A stretch of DNA of 28,846 bases from IMG/VR virus record IMGVR_UViG_3300006192_000025, positions 1-28,846 of that record; one strand, given 5' to 3'. The stretch comes from a virus. The notes under the pieces were generated by a model. That model saw only the letters and a list, made by a program, of their open reading frames with translations. It made no database searches and was not told the DNA's origin. Below are positions 10,061-18,140 of the stretch, in pieces (position 1 is the first letter of the stretch; every line of letters starts with the position of its first letter). The translations under genes were made by a program, and so were the position numbers.

Positions 10061-10474
10061 TTATTTTTCAACTTTTGGGGTCGGGTCTTTTTTCCGTGGT
10101 GCTTTCTTAGCGACAGTTTCTTCTTTAGCTGCCGGAACTTCCTCTTCAGGAATAGCCTTTGCCGCCGGAGCTTCTTCTGTGACTTCTGGAATCTCTTCAA
10201 CTGAAGCTTCTTTAACAACAATCTCTTTTGCCAGAATCGGTTCAGATTTAGCAATTCGTCTTTCTTTTAAAGCATTCTTGCTTGTCACTATCGTACTCAT
10301 GTCAACTTTACCGTCAATATCCAAGATTGTTTGAGCTGTCAAAGCTCTTGCGATAGCAGGAGTAACCCTGTCAGCAAAACCGACAGGGCTACTTAATGTT
10401 AAGTGCAATCTTGAAACAGGACAGAAGAAAGCGTAATTATTAAATTTATTGGTATTCAATGCAAATCTAATCAT
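10061..10474 (-). CDS. Small protein with Pro/Ala/Glu/Lys-rich tail, next to the major capsid gene (137 residues)
   Basis: The start is an ATG after GGAAGGAAAATAAA. Residues 1-75 form a compact part ('MIRFALNTNKFNNYAFFCPV', then 'SSPVGFADRVTPAIARAL'). Residues about 80-137 are low-complexity, rich in Ala, Pro, Glu and Lys, ending KKAPRKKDPTPKVEK. The tail looks disordered. The gene directly follows the major capsid gene in the operon and precedes the Ig-like gene with only a few bases between. A head-completion or capsid-associated role is possible. I do not recognise a family. Confidence 0.8.
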   Translation of the reverse strand: MIRFALNTNKFNNYAFFCPVSRLHLTLSSPVGFADRVTPAIARALTAQTILDIDGKVDMSTIVTSKNALKERRIAKSEPILAKEIVVKEASVEEIPEVTEEAPAAKAIPEEEVPAAKEETVAKKAPRKKDPTPKVEK

Positions 10475-10502
10475 TTTATTTTCCTTCCTGTTTTTAGACT
10501 AA

Positions 10503-11675
10503 TTAATCAATCAGGTGAAGTCTTTCTGGAGTTGCGTAAGATTTAGCCATGCCAATGTTCTTAGCGCTACAGATAGCCCGGCCTTCATTGTAAGTACCAA
10601 AGCCGTATCGCTCGATAACTTTGATGTTGTTCAAATCACGAGATGGGTCTCTGAACTCTTCAGTTTTAAGTTCGTCTTTAACAATTTGAACACCGACATT
10701 ATTGGCATCAACACAGAACATATCAAATGTTTTACCAGCTTTGTCGATTGGAGCGAATGGTGAAAGATTTACGTTAAATGCAAACGGTAATCGACCTTGA
10801 ATACTTTCAGGGCCTAATTTGAATTGTGCATTTGGAGTTTCTCGTTTGGTTTCTCTGTCGAATGGAGCGGTTAAAGAACCAGTTAAACCATTTCGAGCAA
10901 ATACCGACCATACCAGCGGATGCATGATTAAATCAGTAGGAGTGTATTCGTTGTTGTAAACAGCAATGATAATATCCAGTAAGTCATCGATACTTAATGT
11001 ATCATTTAAATTACCTTCGAAATCAAGACCGGTAGTTCCGGCTGCTGGAATCTTAGCACGAAGACTGTTATCAAACACAGTCCAGCCATGTCGTAACCAT
11101 TCGTCAAATGCTTTTTGTTCTTTTAATCGAGCCATTGCTCGGCCTGCTTCAGACAACATCACAGAAACAAGGTCGAATTCTAAGTCAGACTGTAATTCAT
11201 CTGAGTATTGGATTCTTACCCCACTCTTACCTACGCTGATAAGAGAATTTTTGTGTAATTGCCAGTCTACAGTTTCTTCCGGAATTTCCTGACCTTCGGC
11301 AACGTCATGCGCTCGCATAACACCGATAGATGGGAACATTACCGCTTGACCGTTTTTCAGACGAATCTTTTTATAAAACTTGGACGCCAGATAAACTGGG
11401 TCAGCTGACTGCCGCATTGTTCCAATGATTACTCGTGGAATCAATACCTTCGCCGAGGGAGAAGCCAAGAAATCCTTAAATTGGAAACCCGGTACCGTCT
11501 TCCCGTCTAATACATCACCGAAAGCTTGAAAAACTTTTGTATCGTCTTCGGTTAATTCATATTGGTCTAATTCGGCATCTGTCAATGACAGGCCTTTAGA
11601 TAGTTTATCTTGTAATTCAGATTGGATTGTTTTGTTAGCAGAATCCATCTGGTTTAAAATATTCACTAGAGCCAT
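10503..11675 (-). CDS. Major capsid protein, HK97 fold (390 residues)
   Basis: The start is an ATG after TAGGAGGAATACAACA. Residues 1-80 are helical and could be a scaffold-like N-terminal region removed at maturation. From about 80 on, the features are those of HK97-type coat proteins: 'VLIPRVIIGTMRQ', 'AVMFPSIGVM', an E-loop-like 'AEGQEIPEETVDWQ', a long spine helix ('DLVSVMLSEAGRAMARLKEQ'), 'TPTDLIMHPLVWS' in the A domain, and a C-terminal 'VIERYGFGTYNEGRAICSAKNI' strand. Length is normal for the family. It lies downstream of portal, protease-scaffold and an accessory gene, the usual head order. A GC-rich hairpin precedes its ribosome binding site. Confident from motifs and context. Confidence 0.9.
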   Translation of the reverse strand: MALVNILNQMDSANKTIQSELQDKLSKGLSLTDAELDQYELTEDDTKVFQAFGDVLDGKTVPGFQFKDFLASPSAKVLIPRVIIGTMRQSADPVYLASKFYKKIRLKNGQAVMFPSIGVMRAHDVAEGQEIPEETVDWQLHKNSLISVGKSGVRIQYSDELQSDLEFDLVSVMLSEAGRAMARLKEQKAFDEWLRHGWTVFDNSLRAKIPAAGTTGLDFEGNLNDTLSIDDLLDIIIAVYNNEYTPTDLIMHPLVWSVFARNGLTGSLTAPFDRETKRETPNAQFKLGPESIQGRLPFAFNVNLSPFAPIDKAGKTFDMFCVDANNVGVQIVKDELKTEEFRDPSRDLNNIKVIERYGFGTYNEGRAICSAKNIGMAKSYATPERLHLID

Positions 11676-11699
11676 TGTTGTATTCCTCCTATTTTTGAT

Positions 11700-11722
11700 T
11701 ACTGCCCCATTCCGGGGCAGTA
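11700..11722. promoter_or_regulatory. GC-rich hairpin in the leader of the major capsid gene
   Basis: TACTGCCCC and GGGGCAGTA form perfect 9-bp arms around a 5-base loop. On the leftward transcript it is followed by ATCAAAAATAGGAGG, so there is no terminator U-run. It lies about 25 bases before the capsid start codon. It may be a 5' stabiliser or processing site that raises capsid mRNA level. A similar TGCCCC hairpin precedes the gene at 4670. Confidence 0.6.
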
Positions 11723-11740
11723 TAATTTAAAGTCAATTTA

Positions 11741-12940
11741 TTATTTTTTAAGTAAAACGTACATTGCGCCTTGAACACCTTTGAAGTCAGCCCAAGATGG
11801 TGTACCGTAATGCATTGCTTTGTAGCTTGCGGTAACAACTGCTTCTGCAACAGGTGCATCTGCCAGGGTTACAGAGATAAGGCCTTTGGTGTAATTAATC
11901 GCTACGTTGGTCGCATCAACAGCTACGCCATCAATTGCAACAGTAACGCCTAACTGTAAGTTAGGTAATTTACCACCAGCGAAATCAACTGCTTGGAACT
12001 GAACAACTGTACCAATAGCTGTACCAGCAGCAACTGTACCAATTTCCATGTCGGTATACTCGGTATCATTTTTACCAAATCCGTCATAGTTACCAGAACC
12101 ATCGTGTAACCCGGTAATACCAGTTGGGTTATCGATTAATTGACTTTGGTAATTTTGGAAGATAGTGTTTCCTTCTGGATAAGCTGGGTCAAAAGGATAT
12201 CCTTCGTCTGAAGGCATATTCGAAGCGCCTGAACGATTCAAGAATGCATCGTCTTCTTTTCTGGCGTTTTCTTCCCATAACATCCATTTTAACCAGCCAG
12301 TTGGTTCTGCATTTAAATCAGATGCCAAAACTTGACCTACGATTAAGTGAGGAGCGTCAGTACCAGCAATCCATTTAGTCAAACGACCAGATGGTGTAGC
12401 TTTTAAGTAATCGCCATTTTCACATACACCGATGACAGCACCCCAAGGCATTTTGTTATCAACTGACAGAGTTTGCTCTTCAGCAAGAACACCAGAAGCA
12501 TTAAAGTTTGCATTAGCTGTGAATCCAGGCATATAAGGCAGTTCAACATAATCAAGTGTAATGATTGAAGGTTGGTTACCACCGAATCTATCCATTTGGA
12601 ACCAGTCTTTGGTAAAGTTGTATGGAGCCATACCAATGGTATTCCCATTGTTTGCAAGACCGGGTAAGGTAATGGATGCTAAGAATTTCTTAGATACATA
12701 ATCTTTTACCGATGCGCCAACACCAACGACTCGTCCTTTTGGAATAACAACGTCCTCCATACCGGGGCCGCCGTACTGATAATTAAACAAAACGCCATCT
12801 TTAAACACACCAGACATTGCTGGTTTCTGGAAAGTAGGGTCGAGAATCCATTTCTCCGCTGGTGACATATGGCCAGAGCGGACAAGTGCTGTATTAGAAC
12901 GAGAACCCTGTTGGTTTTCATAACCTCTAAATAAAGCCAT
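11741..12940 (-). CDS. Probable capsid accessory or decoration protein (399 residues)
   Basis: The start is an ATG with a strong Shine-Dalgarno (AAAGGAGGAAAATAAAA). The gene lies between the scaffold and the major capsid gene. The protein is rich in Gly, Ala, Asn and aromatic residues and has no membrane segment. The N-terminal part contains 'SGHMSPAEKWILDPTFQ'. The middle has beta-turn-rich stretches. The C-terminal part (about 290-399) reads as a beta domain ('GTVAAGTAIGTVVQFQAV', 'KGLISVTLADAP'). The start MALFRGYENQQGSRSN and its position fit a structural protein made at high level, such as a decoration or cement protein. I cannot exclude a second coat-type protein. Confidence 0.8.
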   Translation of the reverse strand: MALFRGYENQQGSRSNTALVRSGHMSPAEKWILDPTFQKPAMSGVFKDGVLFNYQYGGPGMEDVVIPKGRVVGVGASVKDYVSKKFLASITLPGLANNGNTIGMAPYNFTKDWFQMDRFGGNQPSIITLDYVELPYMPGFTANANFNASGVLAEEQTLSVDNKMPWGAVIGVCENGDYLKATPSGRLTKWIAGTDAPHLIVGQVLASDLNAEPTGWLKWMLWEENARKEDDAFLNRSGASNMPSDEGYPFDPAYPEGNTIFQNYQSQLIDNPTGITGLHDGSGNYDGFGKNDTEYTDMEIGTVAAGTAIGTVVQFQAVDFAGGKLPNLQLGVTVAIDGVAVDATNVAINYTKGLISVTLADAPVAEAVVTASYKAMHYGTPSWADFKGVQGAMYVLLKK

Positions 12941-12958
12941 TTTTATTTTCCTCCTTTA

Positions 12959-13645
12959 TTATTTTACCAACTTTTTAATAATATCGTCAGCGAAATTATT
13001 AATAGTTTTAACTGCGTCGGTAGTTTTATGAGTATCGGCAGAACCGTTACTGTCTTTTTTGTCGTCAATAGAAAGCGTAGGGTTATCTACGTGTGCCGGT
13101 TGACGTTGTGGTGGTGCGGAATCAACACTTTTTGCTACTAGAGCATTAAGGTCTTTCATGGACATTCCAAGTAATTCTTCTTTGCGAGAATCTTTGGCGT
13201 CTTCTTTAATAGTGCCTGCGGTTACCTCGGTATGAATAATACTGTCAGCAATCAGCTCTTTATTAAGAGTGGCAAGGGCAATACATTTGTCTTTTGCATC
13301 AGTTGCTTCTGCTTGAGAGTCCTGAAGGTCTTTGGTTTGTTTTTCCAAAGAGTCTTTAGTTGTTGCCAGTTCAGCTTCAACTTCCCCCAATTTTGCAGTA
13401 GCGTCAGCAAGTTGAGTTTTTAAGGTTTCAATTTCCTGTGTAGCATCTTCAGTAGTAGCGGTGCTATCTTCAACGATAGGGTCAGCTTCTGGGTCTTTAT
13501 TGTCGGTAACTTCGGCTTCTGGTGTTTTTGTATCAGCGTCGGCTGTTTTTTCGCCGAGCAGTTTATCAATCATATCACTGATTGCGGTTTTCACATCAGC
13601 AGCTTTAGTATCTGTAGTGTTTTCTTTTTTCAATTCATCAGACAT
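12959..13645 (-). CDS. Nested scaffold protein from an internal in-frame start (228 residues)
   Basis: Inside the protease-scaffold gene, codon 262 is an ATG preceded by AAGAAGGAGGAAAGCAAC, a near-perfect Shine-Dalgarno with good spacing. The predicted product begins MSDELKKENTTDTKAADV and shares the C-terminus of the long form. It holds an acidic N-terminal stretch, a central coiled coil and a positively charged end (IIKKLVK), as expected for a scaffold that binds coat protein. The nested start would give many scaffold copies per protease copy. The Shine-Dalgarno is seen directly; use of the start is inferred. Confidence 0.75.
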   Translation of the reverse strand: MSDELKKENTTDTKAADVKTAISDMIDKLLGEKTADADTKTPEAEVTDNKDPEADPIVEDSTATTEDATQEIETLKTQLADATAKLGEVEAELATTKDSLEKQTKDLQDSQAEATDAKDKCIALATLNKELIADSIIHTEVTAGTIKEDAKDSRKEELLGMSMKDLNALVAKSVDSAPPQRQPAHVDNPTLSIDDKKDSNGSADTHKTTDAVKTINNFADDIIKKLVK

Positions 13646-14428
13646 GTTGCTTTCCTCCTTCTTATCTTGGTTATCTTTATTATTATCTGTAACAACCGTG
13701 ACTTTCATAATCTGTGCATAATCATCTGCCGGATTGTTTACAGTTGATACCTCGTGGTACTCAATGTCTTTTGCTCCCCAGTAACAAATTTCGTCTTTGT
13801 AGGTTTCGCCTTTCCAGTGACCGCAAAATTTAAACTTGCCGTCTTTCAAGATGTTTTTACCACAAATGTTACAAGTTACTGTTCCCATCGTGCCGCCGAT
13901 ACTAACCGTTCCGTAACGACCGTCCAGGAACTTAGGAATTGATTCTTGGTCAGTAATACGAGCTTTTAGATTAATGACTGACCGGTCTTCTGTTAAGGCA
14001 GACGGGCCTGTCCAAGCTTGTAAAATTCTTCCCATTGGCTCACTATAAGTATCGTGATTTTTCAACACTGGTTTTTTAAATGGATTAACAAATGACTCAG
14101 CATCGGTTTCCATGCTATCTTCATAATAGATACAATAGTTATGGTTTCTACCAGAATGCGTTGCTTCCATTTCGACATCAAGAGCGACAATGTTTTTCTT
14201 GCCGGACGCCATATCACTGAGTAATTGCAAAGAGTCAATTGCTTGTCCTTCTTGGTCGCAATATTCAATGTCATGTACTTTACGCACTCTATTTTTTTGG
14301 TTATCTGAGATAGAGGCAGCTGAGCTGTTTCCTATGTCTCCATTGATGTCATGAATTTTATTAAGGTCAATAGAGAACGATTTACCGTTTATATCTTTGA
14401 CCTCGAAGATTTTATTTTCATTCCCCAT
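12959..14428 (-). CDS. Prohead maturation protease fused to scaffold (489 residues)
   Basis: The gene starts one base after the portal stop. Residues about 45-240 look like a phage prohead protease. His125 sits in 'VLKNHDTYSEPMGRI', Ser176 in 'GRYGTVSIGG', and the domain ends with 'EYHEVSTVNNPADDYAQI', the motif that usually closes these domains. An insert at about 185-216 has Cys186, Cys189, Cys202, His204 and Cys215 and could bind zinc. Residues 262-489 are acidic and highly charged, with a coiled coil at about 335-390 ('EIETLKTQLADATAKLGEVE'), typical of scaffold. The protease would cut scaffold and coat protein during capsid maturation. Protease-scaffold fusions with a nested scaffold gene are known (the lambda C/Nu3 arrangement). 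Confidence 0.85.
   Translation of the reverse strand: MGNENKIFEVKDINGKSFSIDLNKIHDINGDIGNSSAASISDNQKNRVRKVHDIEYCDQEGQAIDSLQLLSDMASGKKNIVALDVEMEATHSGRNHNYCIYYEDSMETDAESFVNPFKKPVLKNHDTYSEPMGRILQAWTGPSALTEDRSVINLKARITDQESIPKFLDGRYGTVSIGGTMGTVTCNICGKNILKDGKFKFCGHWKGETYKDEICYWGAKDIEYHEVSTVNNPADDYAQIMKVTVVTDNNKDNQDKKEESNMSDELKKENTTDTKAADVKTAISDMIDKLLGEKTADADTKTPEAEVTDNKDPEADPIVEDSTATTEDATQEIETLKTQLADATAKLGEVEAELATTKDSLEKQTKDLQDSQAEATDAKDKCIALATLNKELIADSIIHTEVTAGTIKEDAKDSRKEELLGMSMKDLNALVAKSVDSAPPQRQPAHVDNPTLSIDDKKDSNGSADTHKTTDAVKTINNFADDIIKKLVK
13643..13660 (-). promoter_or_regulatory. Internal ribosome binding site for the nested scaffold
   Basis: On the minus strand AAGGAGGAAAGCAAC precedes an in-frame ATG at 13645. 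Within this 489-codon gene it has the quality of the ribosome binding sites at true gene starts nearby. It decides the start of the separate scaffold product. Confidence 0.75.
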
Positions 14429-14429
14429 A

Positions 14430-16295
14430 TCAAGAACCCCTTTCTATCAGTTGCGATTGCAACGTATGATAATTTTGTAAATATTTAATTAAAGAGTCCC
14501 TGTAAATTTTTACCCGGACATCCATAATATCAATAATGGATGATTCTGTACTGGCCGCTGATATGTCAGACAAGTCTTTGGATATTTCGTTAAACAACTT
14601 AGCAGATGTTCTGGCGATATAGTCTTCAATGTCTTGTTTGTCAATACTGGAATCTTTTGATGCGATATGCAACATCTCTTTGCTGTAGTCAATGACTATC
14701 TTGGATATACACGTATTATCAATTGGCGCTTTTGTATCATAACACCTTTTAATATAATTATCCATAGAAACTTCGAGATTATCTAATGCATCTTTTGCTA
14801 GGCCAATTGTTGCTGGACGAATACTATCTTTCTTTTTGGCAACTTTTTTATTGCCTTTGTCGCCGGAGCTTTTACCGCCTTGATTTTTCTGTTTGTTGTT
14901 TGTTTCTGGCGAACCAGTTGAACCGGCTTTTGCGGTTGCTATTGCAGCGGTTTGCTGCGCTGCCAACTCTGAGTTAGTTCGGGTAATAATCTGAACATGC
15001 ATTTTTTCACGGTCTCCGTCAGGAATTGGGTCACAACCAAGTTCGTCTCGCATTTCGTCTTCAGTAATCGCATTGTGTTCGTATTTGTATATAGCATGAA
15101 CTTCTTTTTTGATTTTGATATCCACATCGTTATCGTTAAATTTAAACTCAACAATTTGGTCTGGATTAAGAATCGGGTCATACCCGCCTTCCATAAGAAG
15201 CTCTTTTGTAATGAATGAGTTAAAGAACATTTCGATAACTCGACACATGGCCCGGATTCTATCGGCCATTTCAGAGGTCATATTGTCCCCTGTTGACCGG
15301 TTAGCGGTATTCCCTCGGCCAAACATGATGGCCGGAATACCCATACCAGAAAAGACTCGGGCTTCCATGTAGTTTAAATAAGGTTCTGCGTCAATGACTT
15401 GGTCTGACGCAATGGGTTTAATTGCAACCCTTTCAGTGGTAACCAGCCCGCCTTCTACATCCATTCCATCGATTGCTTCTTTAAGTGTATCGACTTCTGC
15501 GTTTGTTCCGGTCGCATCAGCTGTACCAACTGCTATATGATAAAACGGATAAATATTCCGATACATCATCTTTAATACATTTTCTTCGGCTTGTCTTAAC
15601 GCTCTTACGTCATCAAGTACCGGGATTAAAAACCCTGTCCCGTAAGCCTTACCTTTTTCACGTTTATAATAAAAGTGAACGACATCTTCTGGTTTAAAGA
15701 CTTGTGTTCCGCCTTCCGCTTCTTGTTGCCACTCTAATATGTTCCCGAATTCATCTCGCTTGCAGCGCATTGTTACCGGGTTTGCACAAAAATATCCAGC
15801 AATCGGGTCTTTCCCGTATAGGCCGGTTATCTTAGTTCCCTGAGGAAGAGCATTAACATCTTTGCTTCTGGCTTTAACTACTAAACAGTTTCCGTATTTT
15901 ACAAGGTCTTCTGCGATGTCCATCATTAATTGATTAGTTGGGGTACTGCTTGCTTCTGCGATATACTCAATTCTTAATTTCAAGTAATCGACAACGTTAG
16001 AGTCTGTCCCATAAAAGCTATAGCCTTCTTTGAATATCTGGTCAACATATTTATCAACCCCCTGGCGAATATATGAATCGGTATTATAACCGTTTTGTAT
16101 ATCGATAAGGTCAAAGTCTGGGTCTTCAAATTCAGTATCGCTACTTTCTTTGTATGTAACTCTTTTTACAAATTCAGAGGCAAGTTCTCGTCCAGTACCG
16201 CCGCCAGAACTTCCTGACGCATCTTTCCCATAAGTGGAAACAGGCAGTAATTCTTTGAAGAATGTTCTGGCTAGAAATAGTTTTGCTTTATTCAT
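14430..16295 (-). CDS. Portal protein (621 residues)
   Basis: The start is an ATG at 16295 with a modest GGATGGTGAAACGAAA leader. Portal-family features are clear: 'SYIRQGVDKYVDQIFKEGY' near the N-terminus, 'DLVKYGNCLVVKA' (about 130), 'PVTMRCKRDEFGNILEW', 'FKPEDVVHFYY', 'AYGTGFLIPVLDDVRALRQAEENV' (about 220-245), and the 'GIPAIMFGRGNTANRST' segment with downstream helices. The Lys-, Gly- and Ser-rich segment at about 465-500 is probably disordered. The C-terminal 100 residues are helical. The protein forms the dodecameric ring at one capsid vertex through which DNA is pumped. It lies downstream of terL and a linker gene, and immediately before the protease, as is usual. Confidence 0.92.
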   Translation of the reverse strand: MNKAKLFLARTFFKELLPVSTYGKDASGSSGGGTGRELASEFVKRVTYKESSDTEFEDPDFDLIDIQNGYNTDSYIRQGVDKYVDQIFKEGYSFYGTDSNVVDYLKLRIEYIAEASSTPTNQLMMDIAEDLVKYGNCLVVKARSKDVNALPQGTKITGLYGKDPIAGYFCANPVTMRCKRDEFGNILEWQQEAEGGTQVFKPEDVVHFYYKREKGKAYGTGFLIPVLDDVRALRQAEENVLKMMYRNIYPFYHIAVGTADATGTNAEVDTLKEAIDGMDVEGGLVTTERVAIKPIASDQVIDAEPYLNYMEARVFSGMGIPAIMFGRGNTANRSTGDNMTSEMADRIRAMCRVIEMFFNSFITKELLMEGGYDPILNPDQIVEFKFNDNDVDIKIKKEVHAIYKYEHNAITEDEMRDELGCDPIPDGDREKMHVQIITRTNSELAAQQTAAIATAKAGSTGSPETNNKQKNQGGKSSGDKGNKKVAKKKDSIRPATIGLAKDALDNLEVSMDNYIKRCYDTKAPIDNTCISKIVIDYSKEMLHIASKDSSIDKQDIEDYIARTSAKLFNEISKDLSDISAASTESSIIDIMDVRVKIYRDSLIKYLQNYHTLQSQLIERGS

Positions 16296-16335
16296 TTTCG
16301 TTTCACCATCCCGCCTTAAAATATAATATACGGTA

Positions 16336-17364
16336 TTAGTTCTCCGAATTGTAGTTAAACGTTGAGTAAATATTCATTAGAAGGGCTTTTTCCTGCTCTA
16401 AAGAGGTTAATTCGGATAGATAATACGCATTTCCGGTAAACGCCTTATTTACGTTTACGATGGCTTCATTGAGCCGGTCTTTGTATTCTTTGGTTTTTCT
16501 TGCAATAAAAACAGAGTTTGTCGATGCATCTAAGACGGTATACATGCCATTAACGTCTTTACGTTTGTCATAATAATTGTATAAAGTCTGAGTCATAGTA
16601 TTGATAGATTGTTCTTCGTCATAGGCTGACTTATGATAATTCAAACTTTGGTTTGTTTCATCGTAAAGTTGTTTAATTAGGTCACCTTGTTCCTTCTTTG
16701 CTAGGGCGCTATCGGTACTTAATACAACTTCTGATAGATTAATCGCCTTTTCGTTAACATCGAAAGCATGGAGCGATACAGACCGATTAAGGATAGAGTC
16801 TTGTGATATCGCCAAGTAATTGATTTTATTTTGCTCATTGCCAACTTCATACTTCTGAATTTGTTTCAGATAATCAGCGTCTATCGCTTGCGCCTGTTCT
16901 GTCGTAAGGGCCTTATCGTTATAGTATAATTTCTTTAATGTATTATTTAGCAAGACCAGTCGTCGCCTGGTTGCGTTAAGCGTTCCGATTAATTCTGGAA
17001 CGATGCTGCCGGTAATCAGATTGCTATGGTAGTTAATAAAGGCATCGATATACTCTTTATTGTTACTTTCGACAGCACTCATTAGAGAAGATATATTCCC
17101 ATATTCGTTCCAATCTCCATCGACAAAGGATTTAGTGAGTTCATCCATTAATATTTTAATATTGTCGGTTACGAAATCCAGATTAGACAAAGCAACGCTG
17201 GGAAGATTTTGAGCAATACTGTTTAATGTTTTAGAAAACTTAACCCCATCATAATTGGTACTGGTAACTTGTTCGACTTCTGTCTGGGTAGCCACTTCTT
17301 TATGGTATTCCAGCTTTGGCTTGTAACCAATAATTGCGCCATCATCTCTTCGTTGATTTGTCAT
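16336..17364 (-). CDS. Unrecognised helical protein between terL and portal (342 residues)
   Basis: The start ATG shares a base with the terL stop codon (TAATG), and its Shine-Dalgarno (AAGGAGGAAATTC) encodes the last TerL residues, so translation is coupled. The protein is predicted to be almost entirely helical and soluble, with long charged stretches such as 'GTLNATRRRLVLLNNTLKKL' and 'ALAKKEQGDLIKQLYDETNQ'. There is no recognisable catalytic motif. Its place between terminase and portal suggests a packaging or portal-associated minor capsid role. I do not recognise the family. Confidence 0.85.
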   Translation of the reverse strand: MTNQRRDDGAIIGYKPKLEYHKEVATQTEVEQVTSTNYDGVKFSKTLNSIAQNLPSVALSNLDFVTDNIKILMDELTKSFVDGDWNEYGNISSLMSAVESNNKEYIDAFINYHSNLITGSIVPELIGTLNATRRRLVLLNNTLKKLYYNDKALTTEQAQAIDADYLKQIQKYEVGNEQNKINYLAISQDSILNRSVSLHAFDVNEKAINLSEVVLSTDSALAKKEQGDLIKQLYDETNQSLNYHKSAYDEEQSINTMTQTLYNYYDKRKDVNGMYTVLDASTNSVFIARKTKEYKDRLNEAIVNVNKAFTGNAYYLSELTSLEQEKALLMNIYSTFNYNSEN

Positions 17365-18140
17365 TAGAATTTCCTCCTTTGGTAAGTTGCAGAACGCTTA
17401 TTAGTAGTTTGTTTTTGAATATTAATCACACCAACAACTCCATATTGACTACTTGGAGCTATCTTACCCAAGGGCATCGGTTCTTCTGATTCACCAACTA
17501 AGATTCGGCTTTTTACATCGACATCCCGTTTATCAAGCGTACCAATAAAGATAGTCTTAACCGAGAAGACTTTCTTGAGGAGCTGGCCGTACTTTTGCTC
17601 AAAGATAAGCAGTGCTAAGTTCATTGAGTCAATTGCATGTTCATTTTCATCAGTAAAGACCGGTAAGCCGGTAGAACTAATAGACTTCACTCGATATTCT
17701 TCAAGCTGTTCTATCATGGTTCTGTCTTTAGGGTCTAGGATAACCTTCCCTTTTTCAAATAGATTGACAGAGTTGTTAACCATAAAAGGTTTGATATGTT
17801 TGGAGTCTTTCTTACGGGTATACGGGTCAGTAACATCAATCTTTTGAGAGAATTGGTAACCGACAACTTTTTCGGCCAGTCCGGAACTTGGATTTGCTTC
17901 GCCATACTTATGAAGCATTTCTAGTTGGACTTCACCATAGCCACGGTCAACCGCAATCCAGTCGAACTGATATTCATCGTTTAAAGCAATGATTTTGTTC
18001 ATGGCGTTCACATAAGTAAATTCAGAACGGGCAATTTCAATTCTGAACATAATTTTAAAGACAGGGACGACCCGGCCCTCTGAGTCCTGATGGAATCTAT
18101 CAAATTCCATACATACCATGTTAGTGGCTGCGGAATATTT
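17364..18140 (-). CDS. terL: Terminase large subunit, exon 2 (nuclease domain)
   Basis: This segment continues the terminase after a group I intron. It starts at the AAA codon after the predicted intron-ending G, reading KYSAATNMVCMEFD, so that the joined protein reads GVDWD-KYSAATNM (636 residues in all). It carries the rest of the RNase H-like nuclease. 'DWIAVDRGYGE' supplies a catalytic Asp (about residue 443 of the joined protein), and 'EHAIDSMNLALL' (Asp about 549) is the usual C-terminal acidic motif. The reading frame extends upstream to an ATG at 18206, but those 22 codons are intron hairpin sequence, not exon. It overlaps the next gene by one base. Confidence 0.85.
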   Translation of the reverse strand, partial: KYSAATNMVCMEFDRFHQDSEGRVVPVFKIMFRIEIARSEFTYVNAMNKIIALNDEYQFDWIAVDRGYGEVQLEMLHKYGEANPSSGLAEKVVGYQFSQKIDVTDPYTRKKDSKHIKPFMVNNSVNLFEKGKVILDPKDRTMIEQLEEYRVKSISSTGLPVFTDENEHAIDSMNLALLIFEQKYGQLLKKVFSVKTIFIGTLDKRDVDVKSRILVGESEEPMPLGKIAPSSQYGVVGVINIQKQTTNKRSATYQRRKF

